Assembly: GCA_041394705.1 (NCBI GenBank)
Contig: JAWKHS010000014.1
Coordinates: 1 to 64,000 of the forward strand
DNA: 64,000 nucleotides
Source of the DNA: Vicinamibacterales bacterium
Lineage (GTDB): Bacteria; Acidobacteriota; Vicinamibacteria; Vicinamibacterales; UBA2999
Direction: 5' to 3'
The notes under the pieces are model-generated. The model was not told the origin of the DNA. It made no database searches and was given only the letters and a program-made list of their open reading frames with translations. Below are positions 8,690-16,969 of the stretch, piece after piece (position 1 is the first letter of the stretch; each line of letters starts with the position of its first letter). A program made the translations under genes and the position numbers.

Positions 8690-11269
8690 ATGCCCCTCCG
8701 GCCGCCCGACCCCGGCGTTTCAGGGGAGGGGTCCGCGTTCACGGGCGATCCGGATCACCGTCTGGAACGCTCGGCCATCCTCAGCCTTGCGGCGGCGGCC
8801 GTCGCCGTGCTCCTGCCGGCCGCCCTGCGGCCGGACGCCGCCGCCTACTACCTGGCCCAGAGCGTGGTGCTCGGTCTCGGCGCCCTGACGCTCGCCGCCG
8901 TCCGCCGCCGCGTGGCGCCTCGGCGGGTGGCGCAGGGGGCGTTGGCCGTCGCGGTAGTGGTCGTGATCGCGACCGCCCTGGTCTCGGGCGGTGTCACGTC
9001 GGCCGTCTATCACGTCTACTCCGTCGCCCTGGCGGCGGCCGTCTGGCTGGTGTTCTCGCCGCGCGGGGCCGCGATCGCCACCGGCGCCATCGTCGCGCTG
9101 GGCGCCCTGCTGGCCGCGGCCACGGCCCGGGGCTGGACGCCCACGCCGTGGCTCGTGCATACACCCGCCACGGCCTGGATGACCACGTCCACGGCCACCG
9201 CCCTCGTCGCCCTCGTGCAGTGGCTGGAAGTCCACCGGCTGCGGGCCTCGCGCGAGGCGCTGCAGGACGAGCTGCACCGCAGCGAGGCCGCCCAGCGCCA
9301 GGCGTCGGACAGCGAGCGGCGCTACGCCGACGTGGTCTCGACCGTCCCCGGCGTCGTGTACGAGTTCGAGGAGCGGGCCGACGGCGCCCGCGCCTTCACG
9401 TTCGTGAGCGAGGGCGTCCGCCAGCTGTTCGGCTGCACGCCCGAGTCCCTGCTCGCGGACTGGCGCGTGCTCCCCGGCCTGATCGACCCGTCGGAGGTGG
9501 CTGCCTGGGAGGCGGCGCTGGCCGCCTCTCGCGACTCCCTGTCCCCGTGGACCTTTCGGAACGCCATCCGGACGGCCGCCGGCGACGCGCGGTGGGTCCA
9601 GGGTCACGGGGTGCCGGCGCGCGAGCCCGACGGCACCGTGCGCTGGCACGGCGTCCTCACCGACGCGACCGAGCCGGTCGCCGCCGCGCGGGCCCTGAGC
9701 GAATCGCAGGCCGCGCTCAAGCAGTCGATCTCGCTCCTGCAGAGCGCGTTCGACTCGACCGCCGACGGCCTGCTCGCCGTGGACCTCGAGGGCCGGGTGA
9801 CCGGCTGCAACCAGAAGTTCCTTGCGCTATGGCGCGTGCCCGGCGTCATCGCCGCCACCCGCGATGACGACCAGCTGCTCGCGCACGTCCTCGAACAGCT
9901 CACGGATCCGGACCGCTTCCTGACCGACGTCAAGGCGATCTACGCCAGCCCGGACTCGGTGACGTTCGACACGCTCGAGTTCCGTGACGGACGCCGCTAC
10001 GAGCGCTACTCGCAGCCGCAGGTGGTGGACGGCGCCGTCGTCGGCCGCGTGTGGAGCTTCCGCGACATCACCGCCCGCGTCGAGGAAGAGCGGCGGCTGG
10101 CGGCGCTCGAACAGCAGCTGCAGCAGGCGCACACGCTGGAGGCCCTCGGCGCGCTGGCCGGCGGCATCGCCCGGGACTTCAACAACCTGCTGACGATCAT
10201 CATCGGGAACGCGGAGCAGGCCGCGCTCGACGAGGACGCCGCAGAGCGCGGCGAGAGCCTCGCCGCCGTCACCCGGGCCGCGCACCGCGCCGCCACCCTC
10301 GTCCGCGAGATCGGCGAGTTCAGCCAGCCCCGGCCCGCCGAGCGCACGGTCCTCAGGGTGGCGCAGGCCATCGGCAGCGCCCTCGACCTGTTCCCGTCCA
10401 CGCTGCCCAAGCAGGTCGCCATCGACACCACGCTCGACCCGGACGTCACGATGTTCGCCAACGCCACGCAGGTGCAGCAGGTGGTCACGAACCTCGTGTT
10501 GAACGCCGTCGAGGCCATCGGCGAGGGGGGCGGCACGGTGTCCGTCGTGCTCGACGAAGTGGCGCCGGACGACGTGCCGGCCGACGCGCCACGTCCCCTG
10601 GCCGCCCGCTACGCGCGGCTCACGGTTCGGGACACGGGACGCGGCATCGGCGAAGACGACCTCGCCCGCATCTTCGACACGTTCTACACGACGCGGCTCG
10701 ACACGCCAGGCTCGGGCCTCGGTCTCGTGGTCGTGCAGGGCATCGTCCGGCGCCATCACGGCACGGTGGTGGTCGAGAGCACGGTGGGCGCCGGCACGAC
10801 CGTCCGCGTGTACTGGCCGTCATTCCCCCCGGTCGATCCGCACGCCGGTGGCCCGTCCGCCGCGGCACACGGGTCCGCGGTCGACGGCCGGGGCCGCCGG
10901 CTGCTGGTCGTGGACGACGAACCGGACGTGGCGCGCGTGGTCGGCGAGGGCCTGCGCCGCCTCGGCTACGACGTCGTGGTCGCGACCGATCCCCACGAAG
11001 CGCTCGCGGCATTCCACGCGTCGACCGCCGCGTTCGACGCCGTGCTGTCCGATCTCTCGATGCCAGGGCTGACCGGCGTCGAGCTCGGCCGGCGCCTGCT
11101 CGACTGCCGGCCCGACCTGCCCATCGTCCTCTTCACCGGGTACGCCGGGGAATTGAGCCCTGATGAGGCGCGGGCCCTGGGCTTCCGGGCCGTCCTCCAC
11201 AAGCCGATGAGCCTGCCGGTGCTCGCCGGGGCCGTCCACCGGGCGCTCGGCGCCGGGCCCGGCCGCTGA
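8690..11269 (+). CDS. Hybrid sensor kinase with PAS domains and receiver, lacking the phospho-acceptor His
   Basis: This 859-residue protein has about five membrane segments (30-175), a short coiled coil, two PAS-like domains (about 210-330 and 345-460), a HisKA-like region, an HATPase domain and a C-terminal receiver (about 735-855). The HATPase boxes are intact (NLVLNAVEAI, DTGRGIGEDD, GSGLGLVVVQGI), as is the receiver (VVDDEPD, Asp788 in LSDLSMPG, FTGY, HKPMS). The HisKA motif reads GGIARDFNNLL where this family has GGIAHDFNNLL: codon 495 is CGG (Arg) in place of the phosphorylated His. It therefore cannot phosphorylate itself at the usual site; it may work as a sensor or ATPase scaffold, or be decaying. 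A TATCGT hexamer 9 nt before the ATG hints at a leaderless transcript. Confidence 0.88.
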   Translation: MPLRPPDPGVSGEGSAFTGDPDHRLERSAILSLAAAAVAVLLPAALRPDAAAYYLAQSVVLGLGALTLAAVRRRVAPRRVAQGALAVAVVVVIATALVSGGVTSAVYHVYSVALAAAVWLVFSPRGAAIATGAIVALGALLAAATARGWTPTPWLVHTPATAWMTTSTATALVALVQWLEVHRLRASREALQDELHRSEAAQRQASDSERRYADVVSTVPGVVYEFEERADGARAFTFVSEGVRQLFGCTPESLLADWRVLPGLIDPSEVAAWEAALAASRDSLSPWTFRNAIRTAAGDARWVQGHGVPAREPDGTVRWHGVLTDATEPVAAARALSESQAALKQSISLLQSAFDSTADGLLAVDLEGRVTGCNQKFLALWRVPGVIAATRDDDQLLAHVLEQLTDPDRFLTDVKAIYASPDSVTFDTLEFRDGRRYERYSQPQVVDGAVVGRVWSFRDITARVEEERRLAALEQQLQQAHTLEALGALAGGIARDFNNLLTIIIGNAEQAALDEDAAERGESLAAVTRAAHRAATLVREIGEFSQPRPAERTVLRVAQAIGSALDLFPSTLPKQVAIDTTLDPDVTMFANATQVQQVVTNLVLNAVEAIGEGGGTVSVVLDEVAPDDVPADAPRPLAARYARLTVRDTGRGIGEDDLARIFDTFYTTRLDTPGSGLGLVVVQGIVRRHHGTVVVESTVGAGTTVRVYWPSFPPVDPHAGGPSAAAHGSAVDGRGRRLLVVDDEPDVARVVGEGLRRLGYDVVVATDPHEALAAFHASTAAFDAVLSDLSMPGLTGVELGRRLLDCRPDLPIVLFTGYAGELSPDEARALGFRAVLHKPMSLPVLAGAVHRALGAGPGR

Positions 11270-11275
11270 GCCGCG

Positions 11276-11545
11276 ATGACCGACCAGCCGTTCGAGGTGC
11301 CCATCGAGCGGGAACTGGACCTCCACGCGTTCCATCCTCGGGACGTGGCGCAGGTGGTGGCCGCCTTCCTCGAGGCCGCCCACGCCGCCGGCCTCCGCGA
11401 GGTCCGGCTCGTGCACGGCCGCGGGCGGGGCGTGCAGCGCGGCATCGTCCAGGCGGCGCTCGAGCGGCACCCCCTCGTGGACACGTTCTGGGACGACACG
11501 GCGTCGCACCTGGGCGCGACGCTCGCCCGCCTGGCCGATCGCTGA
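11276..11545 (+). CDS. Smr-domain protein
   Basis: An 89-residue protein that is almost only an Smr domain (the small MutS-related nuclease/nucleic-acid-binding fold). LDLHAF near residue 15 and VRLVHGRGRGVQRG near 42-55 match the family's LDLHG and HGxG motifs. Free-standing Smr proteins act on DNA or on stalled-ribosome mRNA; which applies here cannot be told. It begins 6 nt after the sensor kinase stop, so it is probably co-transcribed, and it ends 4 nt from the convergent permease gene. Confidence 0.85.
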   Translation: MTDQPFEVPIERELDLHAFHPRDVAQVVAAFLEAAHAAGLREVRLVHGRGRGVQRGIVQAALERHPLVDTFWDDTASHLGATLARLADR

Positions 11546-11549
11546 GGCC

Positions 11550-14309
11550 CTATTCGGACGCGAGCGTGACGGCCGGATCCACCTTCAGCGCGCGCCGCGC
11601 CGGCACCGCCGTCGCCGCGACGGCGGCGGCGACGAGGAGGGTCACGGCCGTGAGGACGGCGGCCGGATCGAGCGCCCGCACCTCGAAGACCTCGGAGGCC
11701 AGGGCCCGGCCGAGCCACGCCGCTCCCGCAAGGCCGAGCGCGAGCCCCACCACGACGACCACCAGGCTCTCCCGCAGGACCAGTCCGGCGATGGCCGCGC
11801 TGGATCCGCCGAGGGCCATCCGGATGCCGATTTCGCGCGTGCGCTGGGCCACGAGGTAGGCCAGGACACCGTAGAGGCCGACGGCCGAGAGCAGGAGCGC
11901 CAGGCCCCCGAAGGCCACGGCGAGCGCCATGGTCGCGCGTCTGGCGCGCAGCGATCCGTCGATCCGCTCGCGCATCACGTGGACGTCGAAGAGCGGCAGC
12001 CGCGGGTCGAGCCCGGCGGCGACGCGGCGGAGGTCGGCTTCGACGGCCGTGGACGAGGCCGCGCTCTGCACCGCGACCACGACCGACGCCCGCACGTCCT
12101 GGGTGAACGGAAAGTAGTAGGCGCCGACCGCGTCCTTCGGCGTGACGAGGGCGAACTGCTTGATCGTGCGCACGACGCCGACGACGCGGTGGCGCTTGAT
12201 GTTCTCGGGCGACGGCTTGGTGAGGGCCTCTGCGCTCAGCGGCTGCAGCAGGTAGCGGCCGACGGCGTCCTGCCCGGGCCAGAACCGTGAGGCGAGCAGT
12301 TCGTCCACGATCACCACCGACTCGCTCGAGGCGAGCTCCGAGCCGTCGAAAGCGCGCCCGGACGCCATCGGCATCCCCATGGCCTCGAAGTACCCCGGCG
12401 TCACCACGATCTGGTACGGCGACACGAAGCTCTCGCCGGTCCCGGGCGTCCAGCCCTCCGGCCAGGCCACGCTGTCGCTGCGCGAGTCGCCGAATGGAAT
12501 GGCGCTCGTGGCGCCGGCGGCGTGCACCCCGGGCAGGGCGCGCGCGGCGTCGAGGAGGCGCTGCACGAAGGCGACGCGATCGGCGTCCTCGGGGTACGCC
12601 TGCAGCGGCAGGGAGATGGCGCCCGTCACGACCGACGTCCGGAAGCCGGTGTCGACGGCCAGCAGGCGCCGGAAGCTGGCGAAGAGGACACCCGCGCCGA
12701 CGAGCAGCATGCAGGCGACCGCCACCTGACCGACGACCAGCGCCTGACGAAGGCGGCGGGCCGCCCGGCTGCCGGTGCGGCTCCGGCCTTCGTCCCTGAG
12801 CGTGGTGGCCGTCCGTTCCGGTGCCACGGCGCCCATCGCCGCAAGTCCCAGCGTCAGGCCGACCGCCACGGTCAGGACGGCCGCGTAGAGCCAGACGCGT
12901 GGATCGAGCGCGACGGTGCGTCCCGGTGGCACCAGCGCCAGGCTGGCGCTCGGCACGACGGCCACGAGGCCCCACGCGAGCGCCACGCCCAGGGCGCCGC
13001 CGAGCGCCGCCAGGGCCAGGTGCTCGGTGACGAGCTGCATCCGCACCCGGTTCGGCTCGGCGCCCAGCGCCAAGCGCGTGGCCAGCTCCGCCTGCCGCGC
13101 CGTCGAGCGCGCGAGGGCCAACGCCGTCAGGTTGACCACGCCGATGAGCAGCACGCACGCCACGCCGCCCCAGAGCAGGTACAGCGGACGCTTGACGTCG
13201 GCGACGAGCACGTCGACCAGGGGCATGCCGATGGACCGGAAACCCGCCTTGATGAGGGGCTCTCTCAGCGCCGGAAAGCGCTCCAGGTTCGTCGCGGTGA
13301 GGGCATCGAGCTGGGTCTGCACCTGCTGCAGCGTGGCGCCGGGCGCCAGCCGGCCGACGTGGGTCCAGTTGTTGCTGTGCCGCGACGCGTCGCTGCGCTC
13401 CTCGGCCGTGAACGCCGCCGGCAGCCACAGCACGACCTCGTCGTCGTAGAAGCGGAAGCTGCGCGGCATGACGCCGACGATTTCGTACGGTTCGCCGCCG
13501 ATGGTCAGCGTGCGGCCGACCACGTCGGGCGCGCTGCCGAAGCGCCGTCGCCAGAGCGCGTCGGCCAGCAGCACCTTCTTCTCGCGGCCGATCTCGCCTT
13601 CGTCATCGGTGAAGGTCCGGCCGAGGGCGGCCTGGGCGCGCAGCAGGGGGAACAGCGTGGGCGTCGTCGTGAGCGCCGTCAGGCGCTCGGCGGCCTGATC
13701 GCCCACGCTCACCCCGCGCACGCGGAAGAGCGCCTGTTCGGCCAGCGCCGGCACCGCCGTCTGGCGGTCGAAGTAGTCGGGCACACCGGAGTTGCCCCCG
13801 GCGGCCGCGGACGACCCGGCGTTCGGGTAGATGTTGCCGACGTGGATGAGGGCCGCGGGGTCCGGGGCGGTCACCGCATCGAAGAGCACCGTGTTGACCA
13901 GGGTGAACACGACGACGTTCGCGGCCAGGCACAGCGCCAGCGTGCTGACCGAGGCCGCCGTGAACGTCCGGTCCTTCATGAAGGACCGCCATGCGTAGCG
14001 GAGATCGCGTCCGACGAGGGTCGCCCAGGTCCACGCGCCGCCGTCGGATGACCGGAGCGCGGCCGCAGGGGCCGGCGCGGGCGGACGCGGCGCCTGCCGG
14101 GACCGCGCCAGCCGGCGGATGGCCGCCATGTCGGGTACCTCCTCGCGGACGGCCCGCGCGGCCGACTCCGGCGTGGCGCCGCCCTGCAGGAGGTCGTCGT
14201 AGCGGTCCTGCAGGTGCTCCTCGATCTCCCGCTGGACGACGTCGCGGCTCGCCGGGTCGAGCCCGGCCGCCGCGCAGCGAGCCTCCAGTGCGCCGCGCCA
14301 GTCATCCAT
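11550..14309 (-). CDS. ADOP-type (acidobacterial duplicated orphan permease) ABC transporter permease
   Basis: This 919-residue inner-membrane protein has the ADOP layout. It starts with a ~70-residue cytoplasmic leader (REIEEHLQDRYDDLL). Two MacB-type halves follow, each with one membrane segment, a periplasmic core domain and three more segments (FtsX-like). The halves end near TRQAELATRLALGAEPNRVRMQL and TREIGIRMALGGSSAAI. No ATPase gene is adjacent, as expected for orphan permeases. MacB-like permeases drive periplasmic export or envelope work; the substrate is unknown. Its start overlaps the end of the PadR gene by 8 nt, the standard arrangement for this family, so it is probably controlled by that repressor. 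Confidence 0.9.
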   Translation of the reverse strand: MDDWRGALEARCAAAGLDPASRDVVQREIEEHLQDRYDDLLQGGATPESAARAVREEVPDMAAIRRLARSRQAPRPPAPAPAAALRSSDGGAWTWATLVGRDLRYAWRSFMKDRTFTAASVSTLALCLAANVVVFTLVNTVLFDAVTAPDPAALIHVGNIYPNAGSSAAAGGNSGVPDYFDRQTAVPALAEQALFRVRGVSVGDQAAERLTALTTTPTLFPLLRAQAALGRTFTDDEGEIGREKKVLLADALWRRRFGSAPDVVGRTLTIGGEPYEIVGVMPRSFRFYDDEVVLWLPAAFTAEERSDASRHSNNWTHVGRLAPGATLQQVQTQLDALTATNLERFPALREPLIKAGFRSIGMPLVDVLVADVKRPLYLLWGGVACVLLIGVVNLTALALARSTARQAELATRLALGAEPNRVRMQLVTEHLALAALGGALGVALAWGLVAVVPSASLALVPPGRTVALDPRVWLYAAVLTVAVGLTLGLAAMGAVAPERTATTLRDEGRSRTGSRAARRLRQALVVGQVAVACMLLVGAGVLFASFRRLLAVDTGFRTSVVTGAISLPLQAYPEDADRVAFVQRLLDAARALPGVHAAGATSAIPFGDSRSDSVAWPEGWTPGTGESFVSPYQIVVTPGYFEAMGMPMASGRAFDGSELASSESVVIVDELLASRFWPGQDAVGRYLLQPLSAEALTKPSPENIKRHRVVGVVRTIKQFALVTPKDAVGAYYFPFTQDVRASVVVAVQSAASSTAVEADLRRVAAGLDPRLPLFDVHVMRERIDGSLRARRATMALAVAFGGLALLLSAVGLYGVLAYLVAQRTREIGIRMALGGSSAAIAGLVLRESLVVVVVGLALGLAGAAWLGRALASEVFEVRALDPAAVLTAVTLLVAAAVAATAVPARRALKVDPAVTLASE

Positions 14310-14643
14310 GGGACACCCCCGCGATGCGGCTCACGGCCGCCGAGAACACCCGCCAGCCCTCGCGCTGCGCGGCCAGGACCGCCCGGCCGGCCGGCGTGAG
14401 CGCGTAGGCACGCCGGCGCCGGGTGCCGGCCGCCTCGAGCCACCGCCCGCGGATCCAGCCGCGCGCCTCCAGGCGGTAGAGCAGGCCGTAGAGCGACGCG
14501 ACATTGAAGCGGATGGCGCCGTCCGACTCGTCGGCAATCCGCTTGGCGATGTCGTAGCCGTGGCGCGGGCGGGCTTCCACGCACGCCAGGATCAGCAGCT
14601 CGGCGCTGCCCTTCTTCAACTCGCGATCGAGGGTGCGGTCCAT
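14302..14643 (-). CDS. PadR-family transcriptional regulator
   Basis: A 113-residue winged-helix repressor of PadR type. It has LKKGSAELLILACVEA at the N-terminus, HGYDIAKRI, then SLYGLLYRLEARGWI for the recognition helix and wing, and a C-terminal helix for dimerisation. I chose the ATG at 14643 over an upstream GTG at 14658. The gene overlaps the ADOP permease, so the pair forms one operon. An inverted repeat covers the predicted promoter and the start, suggesting autoregulation. PadR proteins often respond to small phenolics or drugs; the ligand here is unknown. Confidence 0.9.
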   Translation of the reverse strand: MDRTLDRELKKGSAELLILACVEARPRHGYDIAKRIADESDGAIRFNVASLYGLLYRLEARGWIRGRWLEAAGTRRRRAYALTPAGRAVLAAQREGWRVFSAAVSRIAGVSHG

Positions 14644-14682
14644 ATGTGCCTGTGCCACATATTACACATCCACATGTGGCAG
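14641..14682 (-). promoter_or_regulatory. PadR/ADOP promoter with inverted-repeat operator
   Basis: On the minus strand TAATAT forms a good -10, 15 nt before the ATG. The arms TGCCACAT and ATGTGGCA (13-nt spacer) enclose it. ATGT-N9-ACAT, close to the PadR consensus ATGT-N8-ACAT, lies next to the start codon. Repression by PadR is inferred. Confidence 0.5.
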
Positions 14683-14746
14683 CGCGATGCGTCGAGAGGG
14701 AGGACGAGCGTGGCGCGGCAAAGGTTCGCGCGGGCCGAGAAGCCGC

Positions 14747-14752
14747 TATAGT
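14747..14752 (+). promoter_or_regulatory. Candidate -10 box (TATAGT) for the YwiC-like gene
   Basis: TATAGT ends 9 nt before the ATG at 14762, and no Shine-Dalgarno sequence is visible. This spacing would give a leaderless or nearly leaderless mRNA. The -35 region is weak. Confidence 0.4.
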
Positions 14753-14761
14753 GCGGCGCAC

Positions 14762-15535
14762 ATGCCGCTCTGGCCGAAGGAGCACGGCGCCTACGGGCAG
14801 CTGGCCGGGCCGCTCGTCACGGGCCTCGCCGTGAGCGGTCCGACCTGGCCGGGCGGACTGGCCGCCCTCGCCGTCGTGGCCGGCTTTCTCGCGCACGAGC
14901 CCTGGCTCGTGCTGCGCGGCGCGCGGGGCTCGCGCGCCCGCCGCGAGCAGGCGGCCGAGGCGCGGGTGTGGCTGGCGGCGGCACTCTCGACCGCGTGCGG
15001 GGCCGGCCTGGCCGCCGTCGCCCTCGCGCCGCCGGCCGCGCGGTGGACGTTCCTGGCGCCCGCGGTCCCGGCCCTCGTGGTGGCCGCCGAACTGGCGCGA
15101 GGTCGCGAGAAGAGCGCGATCGCCGAAGCCGCCGTCGCCCTGGCGCTCTCCCTGACCGCCGTTCCGCTCGCGACGGCCGCCGGCCGGGGCGTGGCAGTCG
15201 GGCTCGCGGTGGCCGTGCCGTTCGCGCTGGTGTTCGTGGGATCCACCTTCGCGGTCCGGACGGTCACGCTCGCCGCGCACGGCGCCGGCGCCGGAGCGGT
15301 CGCGCTGTCGCGCCTCATCGCCCTCGCCGTCCTGCTGAGCGGCTCGGCGGGCCTCGGCTGGGCCGTGACGTCCGGACGCCTGCCGGCGGCGTCGCTGGCG
15401 GCCGCGGCGCCCGGCGTGCTGCTCGGCACGGCCGTCGCGTGGGCGCCCCCGCCGCCCCGCCGGCTTCGCGACATCGGCTGGGCGCTGATGGGCGTCGTCG
15501 TGTTCGCCGCCGGGGTGCTGATCGCGGCGCGCTGA
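14762..15535 (+). CDS. YwiC-like family membrane protein
   Basis: A 257-residue integral membrane protein with about eight hydrophobic segments. It begins with PLWPKEHGAYGQLAGPL, the conserved start of the YwiC-like family, and carries an Arg-rich cytoplasmic loop after the second segment (RGARGSRARREQ). The biochemical function of YwiC proteins is not established. I chose the ATG at 14762 because the family motif starts there; an open frame continues upstream without homology. It is divergent from the PadR operon, with about 118 bp between the start codons. Confidence 0.8.
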   Translation: MPLWPKEHGAYGQLAGPLVTGLAVSGPTWPGGLAALAVVAGFLAHEPWLVLRGARGSRARREQAAEARVWLAAALSTACGAGLAAVALAPPAARWTFLAPAVPALVVAAELARGREKSAIAEAAVALALSLTAVPLATAAGRGVAVGLAVAVPFALVFVGSTFAVRTVTLAAHGAGAGAVALSRLIALAVLLSGSAGLGWAVTSGRLPAASLAAAAPGVLLGTAVAWAPPPPRRLRDIGWALMGVVVFAAGVLIAAR

Positions 15536-15730
15536 CGCGGGCGGCGGCGGCCATGTTCGTGGTGGCCGGCCGAGGCGTCCGCGACGTTCGACGTGACCGT
15601 CGGCTGACGCGTGCCTGCTGACGGGCGTCCGCGTGCCAGCCCGGCACGTGGACGTCCGGCCTCGACCAATGCCGCGGCCGCCCGATCCTGGCAGTGGCGT
15701 TCGCGGGCGTGCGGCGGTATGGTTGCCGCC

Positions 15731-16969
15731 ATGCACCGACGCCACGTGATCACCACCGGATCGGCCGCCGTGATCGGGTTCGGCCTGGCGGGCTGCCGGC
15801 CCGCCGCGCCTCCGCGCCTGGCCCCGGCCGCCGCCCCACGCCCGCCGCTGCAGCTGGCCACGCCGCGGATCGGCCTCGACCGCGTGATCCGGACGACGGT
15901 GGGGCTCCGGCCCCACCGCGACGGCGGGTTCGTGCTCCGGGCCGACCGGCTGGACGACAAGGTCGTCGTGCACAACTACGGACACGGCGGCGCGGGGATG
16001 TCGCTCGCGTGGGGCTGCGGCGTCCTCGTGGCCGACCTCGCGCAGCCCGCCGGCGCGGGCCGGATCGCCGTCATCGGCTGCGGATCGCCCGGCCTGAGCA
16101 CGGCCATTCAGCTGCAGCGGCGGGGCTACGACGTGACCATCTACGCGGCCACGGTGCCGCCCGACACGACGTCGAACCGCTCCTGGGCGGGCTTCACGCC
16201 GACCACCGCGCTCATCGAACCCGATCGACGCACGCCGGCCTGGGACGCGCAGTTCCGCGCCGCCGCCGAGATCTCCTACCAGCAGCTGCAGACGATGGTC
16301 GGCCCGCGCTACGGCGTGTACTGGATCGACGCCTACAACGCCACCGATGCCCCCGAAGGCGGCGGCGGCAACGAGCGGGAACGCGACCTGGTCCCCGACA
16401 TCCTCAGGCCGAACCGCAATCGGGAGGTGCTCGGGCCGGGCGAGCACCCGTTCCCCACGCCCTACGCCATCCGCACGTCGAACCTGGCCATCGAGCCCTC
16501 GATCTACATGCAGGCGCTCGTGGACGACTTCCGCGCGGCCGGCGGCCGGATCGTGATCCGGCGCTTCGAGAGCCGTCGGGATCTGATGGCGCTCTCGGAG
16601 CGGGTCGTCGTCAACTGCACCGGCCTCGGATCGTTCTCGCTCTTCGACGACAAGGAGCTGGTGCCGATCAAGGGGCAGCTCACGTTCATGATTCCGCAGC
16701 CCGAGCTGAACTACCGCGTGTCGTCGCGGGCCGCGAATGGCGGGAACGCCGGCCTGAATCCCCGGCGGGACGGCATCGTGGTGGGCAACTCGCAGGAGCC
16801 GGGCGTCTGGTCGCTCGACGTCAACGAAGAGACCCTGATGCGCAACGTCGAGGCAGCCGTGGCGTTCGTCGCTGGCATGCGATCCCCGGCGCCAGGCGCC
16901 AGGCTGACGCGCTCGGAAGCACCCTCGCCGGCGCCGGCGGCGGCCGCGTTCTACGACTGGGGTCAGTAG
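15731..16969 (+). CDS. D-amino-acid-oxidase-like FAD lipoprotein with permuted motifs
   Basis: This 412-residue predicted lipoprotein starts with RRHVITTG, a Tat-like twin Arg, and has lipobox LAGC near residue 22. The motif order is unusual. The DAAO/DASPO C-terminal signature (VGLRPHR, then VVHNYGHGGAGMSLAWG) is near the N-terminus at residues 56-95. The FAD Rossmann motif VIGCGSPGLSTAIQLQRRGYDV follows at about 115. In ordinary D-amino-acid oxidases the order is reversed, so this looks like a circular permutation. Later parts match the oxidase core (DTTSNRSWAG, NCTGLGS). The substrate is unknown. The 3' end overlaps the convergent ahcY by 7 nt. A TATGGT hexamer 7 nt before the ATG suggests leaderless expression. 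Confidence 0.8.
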   Translation: MHRRHVITTGSAAVIGFGLAGCRPAAPPRLAPAAAPRPPLQLATPRIGLDRVIRTTVGLRPHRDGGFVLRADRLDDKVVVHNYGHGGAGMSLAWGCGVLVADLAQPAGAGRIAVIGCGSPGLSTAIQLQRRGYDVTIYAATVPPDTTSNRSWAGFTPTTALIEPDRRTPAWDAQFRAAAEISYQQLQTMVGPRYGVYWIDAYNATDAPEGGGGNERERDLVPDILRPNRNREVLGPGEHPFPTPYAIRTSNLAIEPSIYMQALVDDFRAAGGRIVIRRFESRRDLMALSERVVVNCTGLGSFSLFDDKELVPIKGQLTFMIPQPELNYRVSSRAANGGNAGLNPRRDGIVVGNSQEPGVWSLDVNEETLMRNVEAAVAFVAGMRSPAPGARLTRSEAPSPAPAAAAFYDWGQ

